Part shown: in pieces, positions 10,397 to 19,303 of the stretch
Layout of the letters: every line of letters begins with the position of its first letter
How positions within the stretch are numbered: position 1 is the stretch's first letter
From: Candidatus Trichorickettsia mobilis
GTDB taxonomy: Bacteria; Pseudomonadota; Alphaproteobacteria; Rickettsiales; Rickettsiaceae
Assembly (NCBI RefSeq): GCF_963422225.1
Contig: NZ_OY728607.1
Span: 558,001 to 622,000, forward strand
Direction: 5' to 3'
Length of the DNA: 64,000 nt
Made by a program: the position numbers and the translations under genes
Notes under the pieces: model-generated
Told to the model about the DNA's origin: nothing
Databases searched by the model: none
The model's input: the letters and a program-made list of their open reading frames with translations, nothing else

Positions 10397-11341
10397 TTAA
10401 CCATTGTGAAGTCCACTTAGATATTTCTCGGCCTCAAGAGCAGCCATGCAACCAGTGCCGGCTGCAGTTACTGCTTGTCTAAATATTTTATCCTGTACAT
10501 CACCAGCGGCAAACACACCTTCAATATTGGTTCTTGTTGAATCATGTTGGGTAATAATATAGCCCTCATTATCAATGGTAAGCTGCCCTTTAAATAAATC
10601 AGTGTTTGGTTTATGTCCGATGGCAATAAAAATACCATCACAGTTGAGTTCGCTAATCGCACCACTAATAGTATCCTGAATTTTTGCTCCAGTTAATATT
10701 TTAGGATTGGTATTACCTATAGCTTCAATTAGGGTATGATTCCAGATTACAGAAATTTTAGGATGCTTAAATAAGCGTTCTTGTAAAATCTTTTCAGCTC
10801 TAAAACTATCTCTTCGATGAATGATCGTAACCTTACTGGCATGATTTGTTAGGTACAATGCTTCTTCAACTGCACTATTGCCACCACCAACAACCAACAC
10901 CTCTTTACCTTTAAAAAAGAATCCATCACAAGTTGCACAACCAGAAACACCATGACCTTGAAAAAACTTTTCTGATTCCATACCCAACCATTTTGCTGAT
11001 GCTCCGGTGCAAATAATAATACTCTCTGCCTGGTAATGCTCACCTGATTCAGTAATAGCAATGAAAGGTTTCTTTGATAAATCAATGGTAGTTATGTGTT
11101 CATATGTAACTTTCGTGCCGACATGTTCTGCCTGCTTAGTCATTTGTTCCATTAACCATGGTCCTTGAATAATGTCTGCAAAACCGGGGTAATTTTCTAC
11201 ATCAGTAGTGATGGTAAGTTGTCCACCAGGTTGTGATCCTTGGAATAATATTGGTTCAAGTCCTGCTCTTGCCGCATAAATTGCTGCGCTAAGTCCTGCT
11301 GGACCGGAGCCAATAATAAGTACTTTAGTCGAAATGGTCAT
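10397..11341 (-). CDS. trxB: Thioredoxin-disulfide reductase
   Basis: FAD/NADPH enzyme that reduces thioredoxin. Of 314 residues, GSGPAG at 11-16 binds FAD, the redox pair is C135-A-T-C138 followed by DGFF, GGGNSAVEEALYL is the NADPH-binding loop, and the C-terminal FAAGDVQDKIFRQAVTAAGTGCMAA closes the FAD site. Length matches the low-molecular-weight TrxR family. Downstream on the minus strand is the palindrome before dnaB; upstream is a family-A palindrome. Confidence 0.95.
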   Translation of the reverse strand: MTISTKVLIIGSGPAGLSAAIYAARAGLEPILFQGSQPGGQLTITTDVENYPGFADIIQGPWLMEQMTKQAEHVGTKVTYEHITTIDLSKKPFIAITESGEHYQAESIIICTGASAKWLGMESEKFFQGHGVSGCATCDGFFFKGKEVLVVGGGNSAVEEALYLTNHASKVTIIHRRDSFRAEKILQERLFKHPKISVIWNHTLIEAIGNTNPKILTGAKIQDTISGAISELNCDGIFIAIGHKPNTDLFKGQLTIDNEGYIITQHDSTRTNIEGVFAAGDVQDKIFRQAVTAAGTGCMAALEAEKYLSGLHNG

Positions 11342-11379
11342 ATATTTTGTTTTATAATTGTTGGTAATAAAGAATTAAA

Positions 11380-11503
11380 TAGACGAAGGTCAAAATTGAA
11401 GAAGTGCTAGGAGTATCAAAGTCGAGGAGCGCAGCGTACTTTAGTACGTGAGCACCGCAGATCTTTGGATACGACAACGCAATTCTCAATTTTGACCGAG
11501 TAT
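11380..11503. repeat. Family A palindromic element (copy 1)
   Basis: About 124 bases with inverted ends, left 'gacgaaggtcaaaattga', right 'tcaattttgaccgagtat'. The middle carries 'gcgtactttagtacgtgagc', a core shared with other families. On the minus strand it starts at the TAA stop of the alpha/beta hydrolase gene. Confidence 0.8.
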
Positions 11504-12435
11504 TATAGTATTGTTTTAATCCATGATCTTATAACCAATATCTGGTCATTTGTCATTAATGCTGGTGCATGCCCAGCATAATCCACTATATAAAGGTCAA
11601 AATCACGTGATTTTTGCATCTCTTTGATAGTACTATCTTGTAGAATATTTGATAGTGCGCCGCGAATAACCAGCAAAGGACATTCGATATTGCGCCATAT
11701 TGGCCACATACTAACGTCTTTTAGTTTGGTGGGATCGGCAGCTACTCCATGTACTATCATGGGATCATAGTTCATTTGGTATTTGCCATCTATATTTAGT
11801 TTGAAACTATGTTGAGTTAAATAATCCCAATCTGCTTCATCAGAAATACCAAATTGGTTATAAATCATTTTTAAATGCTGTTTTGCACTACCAAGATCGT
11901 CAAGATAAATCACTTGACCAGCATATTTAATAATCCTGAGTAAAGCTTCTACTGGCAAAAAAGGTCCAATATCGTTAAGAATCATTCCTTTAAAAATATC
12001 TTTATATTTACTTGCTAGAGTCATCCCTATAATACCACCCATGGAAGTGCCAAGCCATATAGTATTATGAAGATTGTTTTTAATATTAAGTTTTTCTAGA
12101 ACTAATAAAGTATCTTGCATATATACTTGGTAATTATAATGGTTCTTATCAGCAAAAAAATCACTGTCACCACGTCCTGGATAGCAGAGAGCAATTACTC
12201 GGTAAGTATCTCCTAAAGCAGTTCCTAATTTAGCAAAGTCATGGGCATTCCTGGTTAAACCATGAGCGCAAATTAAAATATTATGGTTATTCGGATCACC
12301 AAATTCAAGGTAAGATATTTGGTGTTTAGGAATTGATTGCGGATTGAGCCAAGTAGTGTATGGATCAATTTCAATTGAGTGTTTTTGTAATTTCATCAAA
12401 TTATTAAAATTTTTTTTTACAGAGCTTACTACCAA
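11503..12435 (-). CDS. Alpha/beta-fold hydrolase
   Basis: A 310-residue serine hydrolase. The oxyanion region is ICAHGLTRNAHDF, the nucleophile elbow is WLGTSMGGIIG (G-x-S-x-G), an acid lies in NDIGPF or later, and the histidine in DYAGHAPALM completes the triad. It resembles the alpha/beta hydrolases common in alphaproteobacteria; the substrate is unknown. The first start, GTG/ATG at 12435, overlaps the VapC-type toxin stop by 7 bases; an ATG at 12396 (MKLQKHS) is also plausible. The stop TAA abuts the family-A palindrome. Confidence 0.8.
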   Translation of the reverse strand: MVVSSVKKNFNNLMKLQKHSIEIDPYTTWLNPQSIPKHQISYLEFGDPNNHNILICAHGLTRNAHDFAKLGTALGDTYRVIALCYPGRGDSDFFADKNHYNYQVYMQDTLLVLEKLNIKNNLHNTIWLGTSMGGIIGMTLASKYKDIFKGMILNDIGPFLPVEALLRIIKYAGQVIYLDDLGSAKQHLKMIYNQFGISDEADWDYLTQHSFKLNIDGKYQMNYDPMIVHGVAADPTKLKDVSMWPIWRNIECPLLVIRGALSNILQDSTIKEMQKSRDFDLYIVDYAGHAPALMTNDQILVIRSWIKTIL

Positions 12436-12812
12436 ATAGTGTTATTAAAATTCAATTTAATTAATTGATCTTTACTGATCAGGTTATATCCCAACACGCT
12501 AGCATGTGCTACGATTATACGATCAAACGGATCTCTAGTCCAATTTAGCATTAAAGCTTCCTTAATAATCCTACTCCACAATGTTTCATGATCAATTCTT
12601 AGTCCTATTCTAAAATGTAAGTCATTATATATTGTTTCCGAATCAACAGAGATTTTACCGATTTCGAAAAGATATTGAAGCTCAAGTAATATAATAGGAC
12701 TAATCAATAATTCATTAGATTCTATGTGTTTTTGAGCCTTTGTAGAGACTTCTTCAATTGTGCCTGCATATAGCCATATTACTATATGAGTATCAATCAT
12801 TATTTTTTTCAT
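12429..12812 (-). CDS. vapC: PIN-domain toxin, VapC type
   Basis: Putative ribonuclease toxin of a type II toxin-antitoxin pair. The 127 residues carry the PIN acidic quartet D7, E44, D94 and D97 (IDTHIVIW, LLELQYL, WTRDPFDRIIVAHA), expected to bind Mg2+. All catalytic acids are present, so it is probably active. Its start overlaps the 3' end of the antitoxin gene by 20 bases, the usual arrangement. Expression is probably repressed by the antitoxin at the palindrome at 13048-13080. Confidence 0.85.
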   Translation of the reverse strand: MKKIMIDTHIVIWLYAGTIEEVSTKAQKHIESNELLISPIILLELQYLFEIGKISVDSETIYNDLHFRIGLRIDHETLWSRIIKEALMLNWTRDPFDRIIVAHASVLGYNLISKDQLIKLNFNNTIW

Positions 12813-13032
12813 ATTTCCACTCTTTAGCCCAATTGTTATATATCAGTTCTTTGGTAGAACAGTTAATAACATTGTTTCTTTTTACTAAAGATGATAATTT
12901 TGATTTTTTGCTTTCAAGAATTATTTTTAGTTTATGTCCATTTCGTTCAATTTCTATAGGTTGTCCTGTTTCGATTACTTTATCAATTTCGCCAAAAATC
13001 TTTTGTCTTAAATTAGTAACAGTTGTAACCAT
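12793..13032 (-). CDS. Antitoxin, Phd/YefM-like
   Basis: A 79-residue partner of the PIN toxin. The N-terminus (VTNLRQKIFGEIDKVIETGQPIEIERNGHKLKIIL) has the Phd/YefM fold with its DNA-binding surface. The C-terminal part is charged and probably wraps the toxin (NNWAKEWKYEKNND). The start at 13032 has a purine-rich ribosome site (gaggaaa) at the right spacing. The last 20 bases overlap vapC. Confidence 0.85.
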   Translation of the reverse strand: MVTTVTNLRQKIFGEIDKVIETGQPIEIERNGHKLKIILESKKSKLSSLVKRNNVINCSTKELIYNNWAKEWKYEKNND

Positions 13033-13044
13033 ATTTTCCTCAAA

Positions 13045-13082
13045 TATATGTACGTGCTATAGTAGTATAATGTACGTACAAT
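13045..13082 (-). promoter_or_regulatory. Predicted autoregulatory operator of the Phd-VapC-type pair
   Basis: Two ATGTACGT boxes at 13048-13055 and 13070-13077, 22 bases apart (about two helical turns). The second is the core of the perfect palindrome TGTACGTACA at 13071-13080. The sites lie 16-48 bases upstream of the antitoxin start, where its promoter must be. This is the expected place and geometry for antitoxin-toxin binding, but function is inferred. Confidence 0.6.
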
Positions 13083-13104
13083 CAGAAGTCAAATTCGATG
13101 TTTA

Positions 13105-14034
13105 TTAGTTTAAATCATTTAAGAATATACTAACCATTACCGGCATGTATATTAATACAAATAATAATGAAAGTAGCACAGTGGCAGCAACTCTTTCGGG
13201 ATGAAATTTTTGTAAACTAGCAATTACAATTATATTGGCAGCCATTGGCGCTGTTGATAGCAACTGCAAAGCAGTATAATAGTTTTCATCATACCACTTC
13301 ATTATAAATCGATCTAAAAAAATAAAAATATTGATCGCAATTGGATAAAAAACAAATTTTGCAGTAAAAGTAGCCAGGGTAAATTTTAAATCTATTTCAA
13401 ATTTATGCAATTTTGAAATACCTAGTCCTACCATAATCATTCCTAATATTGAATATGCGCCACGCATACTATAGATAAAATCATCAAGGAAGTCCGGTAA
13501 TTCAAAATCAGCAAAGCTAAAGCAACATCCCAGAAAAAAGCTGTTTAAAGTAGGTAGTTTAAATATTTTTATAATACTGTCTTTAGTTGAGCTGAAACTT
13601 CTGGCGCAAAAATAATAACCTACAGAGGATTCATAAATAGTTATACCGATGATAGCCATCATATAAATACTTAAGGTATAATCGTCAAAAAGTGCTGCAG
13701 CAATTGGTAACATAAAATATCCAACATTGGCATTACCAGCTGAGAATGCAATGATGTTTCTAGTATGATCTTGCCAATATCTGCCAAAGAAATAATAAGA
13801 AAATATAGAGAGGCCGCTAGCTATCAGGAATGTTACTAAAGTTATGCTTAAAGCAGAAAAAGTAAGGGTGGTGCTTGCTGGAATTGCAAAAAATACTATT
13901 GGTGAGATAAAGTAAAATAAAAGTGAAGCTATGCTTTCTTTTTCAACATTGGAATACCTTCCTGCCAAAAATCCTATAACTACGCTTAGTAATACAGAAA
14001 CAGTTTTTAAGAAAACTATGCTTATGATTGACAT
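13105..14034 (-). CDS. AEC family transporter (auxin efflux carrier-like)
   Basis: An integral membrane protein of 309 residues with about ten hydrophobic segments. The N-terminal LSVVIGFLAGRYS and the later MIMVGLGISKL and LLSTAPMAANIIVIA segments are typical of the AEC/MdcF family (PF03547). Family members move organic acids or related solutes; the substrate here is unknown. A second, diverged member is at 24897-25832. The gene ends just upstream of the toxin-antitoxin promoter. Confidence 0.8.
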   Translation of the reverse strand: MSIISIVFLKTVSVLLSVVIGFLAGRYSNVEKESIASLLFYFISPIVFFAIPASTTLTFSALSITLVTFLIASGLSIFSYYFFGRYWQDHTRNIIAFSAGNANVGYFMLPIAAALFDDYTLSIYMMAIIGITIYESSVGYYFCARSFSSTKDSIIKIFKLPTLNSFFLGCCFSFADFELPDFLDDFIYSMRGAYSILGMIMVGLGISKLHKFEIDLKFTLATFTAKFVFYPIAINIFIFLDRFIMKWYDENYYTALQLLSTAPMAANIIVIASLQKFHPERVAATVLLSLLFVLIYMPVMVSIFLNDLN

Positions 14035-14066
14035 GAAATAGGCAGCTTTGCAAAAATGTTAAAGTA

Positions 14067-14174
14067 GACCTCTTGCATAAGCTAGAAACGGTTGCGAAAC
14101 TTTTAGGAAAAATGCAGATGAGGATCGCAAGAGAACCGGAGTCAAATTTTGACGATAAAATTATGCAAGAGGTC
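14067..14174. mobile_element. MITE with IS5-like ends (copy 1)
   Basis: A 108-base element with ends GACCTCTTGCATAA and TTATGCAAGAGGTC, flanked on both sides by TA. It has no coding capacity. Termini and TA flanks resemble the IS5-type insertion sequences at 38186-39091 and 43023-43928. Confidence 0.75.
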
Positions 14175-14329
14175 TATTGCTAATTAATCTATTTAATATG
14201 TTTGTGCCAAAATAGCAATCAAATTCTTTTTGAGGTAATTTTTATGATTAAATTTTAAGAAATCAATCTCATGTTCGCTTAGTTTTGACAACAAAATCAC
14301 CTCTCAAGATCAGTAAGGAAAGAAGTCTA

Positions 14330-14358
14330 TTGAACTTAGTATAATTTAATATTATAAT
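14330..14358 (+). promoter_or_regulatory. Predicted sigma-70 promoter of rplY-pth
   Basis: TTGAAC at 14330-14335 and TATAAT at 14353-14358 with a 17-base spacer, 23 bases before the first rplY start codon. This is one of the best -35/-10 matches in the window. Confidence 0.65.
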
Positions 14359-14380
14359 GCGCTTTTAAAACTGGAGAAAA

Positions 14381-14986
14381 ATGATGAGCGAGATCTTAAC
14401 TCTCCCAGCTGAAACCCGAGAACAACTTGGTACTGGTGCAGCTAGGGCTTTGCGTAGAAACGGAATGGTTCCTGCGATTATTTATGGTGTTGGTAAAAAA
14501 AATCTAGCAATAGCAATTCTAGAAAAAGAAATTACTAAACTTTACCGAAAACCTAATTTTATCTCAACGGTTATTCAGCTTGAGGTAGGTGGTAAAAAAC
14601 ATAAAATTTTACCTAAAGCAATTGAACTGCATCCTGTAACTGATATGGTTAGGCATGTGGATTTTATCTACCTGGATAGCAAAGTACAAAAATTAGAAGT
14701 GCCAATAGTATTTGAAGGAAAAGAACGCTCTGTAGGTGTTAAGCGTGGAGGATTTTTTAATATAGTTAAAAGAACAATTACCTTGGAGTGTGAAGTAAAT
14801 CATATCCCAGCTTGTGTTACTATTGATGTAAGCGAGATGAGGGTGGGGAATTCTTTGAAAGCCAAGAATATTGAATTACCAAAAGGATGTAAGTTGTTTT
14901 GTAAGCCAGACCTGATCATAGCTTCGATAATTGGTAATAGAGGTGGTAAGGCCGATGATGAGAATGCTGCTGCCGCCAAGGCATAG
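14381..14986 (+). CDS. rplY: 50S ribosomal protein L25/general stress protein Ctc
   Basis: Binds 5S rRNA. The 201-residue product is the long (Ctc) form: an N-terminal L25 domain ([33 protein letters not shown], residues 4-36), the [15 protein letters not shown] motif near 85-99, then the C-terminal beta domain and an alanine-rich tail. Two ATGs occur in tandem; the second, at 14384, is better placed from the GGAG at 14373-14376. pth starts 6 bases after the stop, the standard rplY-pth operon. Confidence 0.93.
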   Translation: MMSEILTLPAETREQLGTGAARALRRNGMVPAIIYGVGKKNLAIAILEKEITKLYRKPNFISTVIQLEVGGKKHKILPKAIELHPVTDMVRHVDFIYLDSKVQKLEVPIVFEGKERSVGVKRGGFFNIVKRTITLECEVNHIPACVTIDVSEMRVGNSLKAKNIELPKGCKLFCKPDLIIASIIGNRGGKADDENAAAAKA

Positions 14987-14992
14987 TCTAAA

Positions 14993-15550
14993 ATGCAGCT
15001 AATTGTAGGGCTTGGCAATTGTGGTAAAGAGTATTTAAATACTCGTCATAATGTGGGTTTTGCAGTAGTTGATTATTTAAGTAATAGTTTAGGGCTTTCT
15101 TGGAATAGCGATAAAAAAATGCAAGCTAATATAGCTTGTGGCATACTGGATAATAGTAAGTTAATTTTTTGTAAGCCTAATACTTATATGAATTGTTCCG
15201 GTATTGCAGTACTTGCTATTGTAAGCTACTACAAGATTAGGCCAGAGGACATATTAGTGATTCATGATGATATAGACCTGGAGTTAGGGAAGATCAAGGT
15301 AAAATTTGCTGGTGGTAATGGTGGCCATAATGGATTAAGATCGATAGATCATTTGTTAGGTAAAGATTATTATCGCTTACGAATAGGCATAGATCGACCA
15401 GTTAATAGCGAATTTTCAGTATCTGATTATGTATTAGGTAGCTTTACTGATGATGAATATAATTGTATTCTTAATTCTATAAAAATAGTTAGCGATAATT
15501 TTAGTCTATTAGCGCATGGTCAGATCGAGGATTTTAAACAGAAGATTTGA
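14993..15550 (+). CDS. pth: Peptidyl-tRNA hydrolase
   Basis: Recycles tRNA from prematurely released peptidyl-tRNA. Of 185 residues, N9 and H19 (GLGNCGKEYLNTRHN) and D92 (IHDDIDL) form the active site, and FAGGNGGHNGLRS is the conserved loop. One oddity is a cysteine at position 10 where most members have proline (GNPG). Spacing and order rplY-pth-ychF are typical of alphaproteobacteria. Confidence 0.95.
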   Translation: MQLIVGLGNCGKEYLNTRHNVGFAVVDYLSNSLGLSWNSDKKMQANIACGILDNSKLIFCKPNTYMNCSGIAVLAIVSYYKIRPEDILVIHDDIDLELGKIKVKFAGGNGGHNGLRSIDHLLGKDYYRLRIGIDRPVNSEFSVSDYVLGSFTDDEYNCILNSIKIVSDNFSLLAHGQIEDFKQKI

Positions 15551-15741
15551 TGATATACACGTTATATACATGCCAATTTTATGCTGATTTTAAGTTCTCC
15601 ATTTTTTTACCAAAATTTGTTGTTATCCTGAACTAGCGATAGTCATCCCGAACTTGTTTCTGGATCTCGTCAAAATTGCACAAGATCCTGAAGTAAATTC
15701 AGGATGACTAAGATCTATCAAAAATATCTGAGAATAAACTT
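15551..15741. repeat. Gap with imperfect inverted repeat of the 'GTCATCCCGAACTTG' type (family G)
   Basis: Between pth and ychF. Left arm 'tagtcatcccgaacttgtttctggatct' and right arm 'agatcctgaagtaaattcaggatgacta' (about 15640-15710) form an imperfect hairpin. A perfect relative is at 51577-51649. No gene seen. Confidence 0.65.
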
Positions 15742-16839
15742 ATGACATTAAAATGTGGTATTGTTGGACTACCAAATGTGGGTAAATCAACTTTGTTTAA
15801 TGCCTTAACTGCTAGTCAGGCAGCTGCAGCAGCTAATTACCCATTTTGTACCATCGAACCGAACACTGGTATTACAGCTGTTCCAGATGAGCGCTTGGAG
15901 CAACTAGCCTCTATTGCTGGCTCAGGCAAGATAATTCCTGCTTATATAGAATTTGTTGATATTGCGGGACTGGTTGCAGGTGCTAGCAAAGGAGAGGGAC
16001 TAGGTAATAAGTTTTTATCTCATATTAGGGAGGTCGATGCAATTTTACATGTACTACGTTGTTTTAAGGACGACGATATTACTCATGTACACGGTGCGAT
16101 TGATCCGTTGCATGATGCAGAAATAATAGAAACAGAGCTTATACTTGCTGACCTTGAATCAGTCGAGCGTCGTTTAGCTGCTACCAAAAAACGTTTAAAA
16201 ACAGGTGACAAGGCTTTGAATGCAGAACTAGATTTACTGCAAGCTATATACCAGCTTTTAAGTGCAGGAAAGCCAGCACGAGATTTGGTAGGGGCATATG
16301 ACAAGAGTGAGATCAGTAAATTACAACTATTAACTGCAAAACCAGTGTTGTATGTCTGTAATGTTTTGGAACAGGAAGCATGTGATGGTAATGAATTTAC
16401 CAATAATATTGCTGATAAAGCTAAAAAAGAACAAGCGGAATCTATTATTATTTCATCAAAAATTGAAGCAGAAATAGCTAACCTTGCTAGCGTACAAGAA
16501 AAAATTGAATTTTTAGATAGCATAGGATTAGCTGAAACAGGATTAAGCAAGATTATCAAATCTTCGTATAATCTACTGGATTTACAAAGTTTTTTTACCG
16601 TCGGTCCAAAAGAGGTGCATGCTTGGACTTTCAAGGTTGGTACGCTTGCGCCAGAAGCTGCTGGTATTATTCATACTGATTTTGAAAAAGGTTTTATCCG
16701 TGCTGAGGTGATATCATATAATGACTACATCTCTTGCAGAGGAGAGGTAAGAGCTAAAGAAATAGGTAAAATGCGTCTAGAGGGTAAAGAATATAGAGTA
16801 CAGGGTGGTGATATAATGCATTTCAGATTCAACCTCTAA
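15742..16839 (+). CDS. ychF: Redox-regulated ATPase YchF (Obg-like)
   Basis: A ribosome-associated P-loop NTPase that prefers ATP. The 365 residues carry G1 at GLPNVGKST (8-16), a central helical hairpin, and the C-terminal TGS-like domain (KEVHAWTFKVGTLAPEAAGIIHTDFEKGFIRAEV) with the closing RVQGGDIMHFRF. Its TAA stop is immediately followed by a family-A palindrome. Confidence 0.95.
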   Translation: MTLKCGIVGLPNVGKSTLFNALTASQAAAAANYPFCTIEPNTGITAVPDERLEQLASIAGSGKIIPAYIEFVDIAGLVAGASKGEGLGNKFLSHIREVDAILHVLRCFKDDDITHVHGAIDPLHDAEIIETELILADLESVERRLAATKKRLKTGDKALNAELDLLQAIYQLLSAGKPARDLVGAYDKSEISKLQLLTAKPVLYVCNVLEQEACDGNEFTNNIADKAKKEQAESIIISSKIEAEIANLASVQEKIEFLDSIGLAETGLSKIIKSSYNLLDLQSFFTVGPKEVHAWTFKVGTLAPEAAGIIHTDFEKGFIRAEVISYNDYISCRGEVRAKEIGKMRLEGKEYRVQGGDIMHFRFNL

Positions 16840-16966
16840 TATACTCGGTGAAAATCTGCGTATTGCGGCGTCATGTCTAAAGATCTGCGCTCCTTGCTTA
16901 TTTAAGATACGCTACGGTGCTCGACTTTGACATTCCTAGCACTCCTTGATTTTGACCTTCGTCTAT
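16840..16966. repeat. Family A palindromic element (copy 2)
   Basis: Left end 'tatactcggtgaaaatctg', right end 'ttgattttgaccttcgtcta', with the internal 'cgctacggtgctcgactttg'. It begins at the first base after the ychF stop. The remaining gap to 17078 carries half of a family-E end ('cgttcaatgaact') and a truncated family-B element (17010-17057, 'cgtcattgcaagactacg ... gaaacaatccag'). Confidence 0.75.
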
Positions 16967-17078
16967 CTCGAACCCAAACTCGTTCAATGAACTAATTAAA
17001 GTAAGATTCGTCATTGCAAGACTACGATAGTAGTCGAAACAATCCAGTAAAACATGTTCGTTTATTCACGGAATATAT

Positions 17079-18299
17079 ATGAAAATTATTGGGCAGATTC
17101 CACTTTGGATGCTACTTTGTTTATTTGCGTTATCGCATACTACTGAACTGGTGTATACGGCTGCGCTTCCAGATATTTCCAGTTACTTCAATATTAGCGG
17201 TGGAGTAGCGCAAGTTAGCTCGAGTATATATTTTTTAGGTTTTGCCTTAGGTATATTATCGTTAGGTAGGGTGTCTGATATTTTTGGTAGGAGACCTGTG
17301 GTACTGGGTGGTATGACCTTATATTTGATGTCGATAATTTGTAGTATTTTTGTAAGTGATATTCAGACATTAATGATATTACGATTTACTGCCGCATTTG
17401 GAGCAAGTGTTGGTTCGGTAATAGGTCAGGCCATGGCCAGAGATTCCTACGAAGGAGCAGCTTTGTCGTATGTTTATGCTAGTGTATCAATGTGGCTAGC
17501 ATTAGCACCATCACTTGGTTCTGCCATTGGTGGATATGTGGTAGAATATTTTGGTTGGCGCTATATTTTTGTATTTTTGAGCGTAATATCTTCTTCATTA
17601 TTATTAGCTTATATCAAATATTTACCGGAAACCAACCCTTATATTGGAGTTGCACAACGTAGTAAATATTCAATGGTGTTTAAGGTAGTTATAAGAGATC
17701 GAATAGTATTATTATACGCTTTTATTATTGGTGCTTTTAATGGTATGGCTTTTGGTTTTTATATGGAAGCACCGTTTGTATTTATCAATAAAATTGGTAT
17801 GTTGCCATCACAATATGGCTGTTTAGCATTCTCACTTAGTTTTGCGATGGCATTTGGTAGTTTTAATGGTAGATATTGGATCAATAAAGGAGTTAGCGGT
17901 ACCAAAATTATGGTTATCGGTTTATTGTTAAGTATTGTTGGTTGTGCATTACTGGTAATATCGTCTTATTTAATTTTAGATAAAACCACAAAGTATTTTG
18001 TAATAATCATAATCTTTGTGCCAATGGTACTACATATGATAGGTCATGGATTACTTATGCCAATGACTTTGCGATATGCTTTAGAGGATTACGCCAAAGT
18101 TACAGGAACAGCTGGTTCGATCTTTGGTTCGCTATATTACTTGCTTGTAGCGATAATTAGTTTTACAGTATCAAAATTACATAGTGAAGATATTAATAAA
18201 TTTAGTATATTACTATTTAGTTTGAGTGCTTGTTGTAGTTTATCTTTTTATCTAATTCAAAGATGGAGTTTGAGTAAACAGAAATATAACTTTAACTAG
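17079..18299 (+). CDS. MFS transporter, Bcr/CflA drug-resistance type
   Basis: A 406-residue inner-membrane exporter with twelve predicted membrane segments. The motif after segment 2 is LGRVSDIFGRRPVVLGG (G-x3-D-x-x-GRR). Other features are RFTAAFGASVGSVIGQAMARD and the ETNP region at the end of the first half, all typical of Bcr/CflA (DHA1) transporters. The substrate cannot be told. The stop codon TAG falls within the first bases of a large palindrome at 18296-18444. Confidence 0.85.
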   Translation: MKIIGQIPLWMLLCLFALSHTTELVYTAALPDISSYFNISGGVAQVSSSIYFLGFALGILSLGRVSDIFGRRPVVLGGMTLYLMSIICSIFVSDIQTLMILRFTAAFGASVGSVIGQAMARDSYEGAALSYVYASVSMWLALAPSLGSAIGGYVVEYFGWRYIFVFLSVISSSLLLAYIKYLPETNPYIGVAQRSKYSMVFKVVIRDRIVLLYAFIIGAFNGMAFGFYMEAPFVFINKIGMLPSQYGCLAFSLSFAMAFGSFNGRYWINKGVSGTKIMVIGLLLSIVGCALLVISSYLILDKTTKYFVIIIIFVPMVLHMIGHGLLMPMTLRYALEDYAKVTGTAGSIFGSLYYLLVAIISFTVSKLHSEDINKFSILLFSLSACCSLSFYLIQRWSLSKQKYNFN

Positions 18300-18444
18300 G
18301 CGGCTTGTGAACATTTCTCTCTAATGGCTGATTTCTTCGTTGTTTTCGTCCTCGAATCCTCACGTACTTAAGTACGCTGCGGATCGAGAGGGCGAAAACT
18401 CCTATAAATCTGCTTATCATAGAGAATGTTCACAAGCCGCCTAG
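18296..18444. repeat. Family F palindrome between MFS gene and tRNA-Thr
   Basis: 149 bases with strong inverted ends: left 'ctaggcggcttgtgaaca' and right 'tgttcacaagccgcctag'. The middle contains 'tcacgtacttaagtacgctgcgg', the core also found in family A copy 1. The left end includes the MFS stop codon; the right end is 5 bases from the tRNA. It could terminate transcription of the MFS gene. Confidence 0.8.
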
Positions 18445-18449
18445 TTTAG

Positions 18450-18525
18450 GCCGGTATAGCTCAGTTGGTAGAGCGGCACATTCGTAATGTGTAGGTCGGG
18501 GGTTCGAGTCCTCTTACCGGCACCA
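18450..18525 (+). tRNA. tRNA-Thr(CGT)
   Basis: A 76-nt cloverleaf: acceptor gccggta/taccggc, D arm gctc...gagc, anticodon stem gcaca/tgtgt with loop ttcgtaa (anticodon CGT, reads ACG), T arm with ggttcgagtcc, discriminator A and encoded CCA. It lies directly between a palindrome and sodB. Confidence 0.95.
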
Positions 18526-18574
18526 TTTGGAAAGCATTTTGTAAATTATTTTTTAAGTAAACAGGAGTCTTATT

Positions 18575-19210
18575 ATGATCTATTCAACACATTCTAATCA
18601 AAATTCATATCCGTTTATTTTGCCGGAATTACCTTTTAATCGTGAAGATTTTCTTCCACATTTTACTGCAGAAACGTTCGAATATCATCACGGTAAACAT
18701 CATCAGGCTTATGTAACAAATTTAAACAATTTACTGCAGAATAATCAGGAATTACAAGATAAGAGCTTGGAAGAATTAATAAAACTGACTCATTCTAAAA
18801 ATCAGGCTTTATTTAATAATGCTGCTCAGATATGGAATCATAGTTTTTTTTGGCATTCAATTAAACCAAATGGCGGCAAGATTCCTGGTGAGAAGATGTT
18901 AAATCACATTAACAAAGATTTTGGTAGTTTTGAGAATTTTGTCACTGAATTTAAAACTGCAGCAGTAAGTCAATTTGGTAGTGGATGGGCTTGGCTTGTG
19001 TGTGAACAAGGAAAGCTAAAGATAATTAAAACTGCTAATGCTGATACGCCAATTACTCAAGATATTCAGCCTTTACTTGCTTGTGATGTTTGGGAACATG
19101 CTTACTATGTTGATTATCGCAATAAGCGCCCTGATTATGTTACAACCTATATTGAACATATGATTAATTGGGAATTTGCCGAACTTAATTGTAATGAATT
19201 ACTAAAATAA
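18575..19210 (+). CDS. sodB: Superoxide dismutase, iron type
   Basis: Cytosolic Fe/Mn-family superoxide dismutase of 211 residues. Metal ligands are H38 (FEYHHGKHH), H89 ([11 protein letters not shown]), D171 and H175 ([16 protein letters not shown]). The [13 protein letters not shown] context and GSGWAWLV favour the iron form. The ATG at 18575 follows an aggag ribosome site. The N-terminus is about ten residues longer than in E. coli SodB. Confidence 0.93.
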   Translation: MIYSTHSNQNSYPFILPELPFNREDFLPHFTAETFEYHHGKHHQAYVTNLNNLLQNNQELQDKSLEELIKLTHSKNQALFNNAAQIWNHSFFWHSIKPNGGKIPGEKMLNHINKDFGSFENFVTEFKTAAVSQFGSGWAWLVCEQGKLKIIKTANADTPITQDIQPLLACDVWEHAYYVDYRNKRPDYVTTYIEHMINWEFAELNCNELLK

Positions 19211-19303
19211 AGTTATTATTATTAATGTTTGTAAATAAAATATTGCTATATTTGCAAATAAATGCTAATATAATATTATAAATATAAACATGGGTATAAG
19301 TTT

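Noticed and set aside
19252..19282. Promoter for the 19304 gene (TTGCAA with TATAAT or TATAAA)
   Set aside because: Spacings of 11 or 19 bases are poor and the region is so AT-rich that chance matches are expected.
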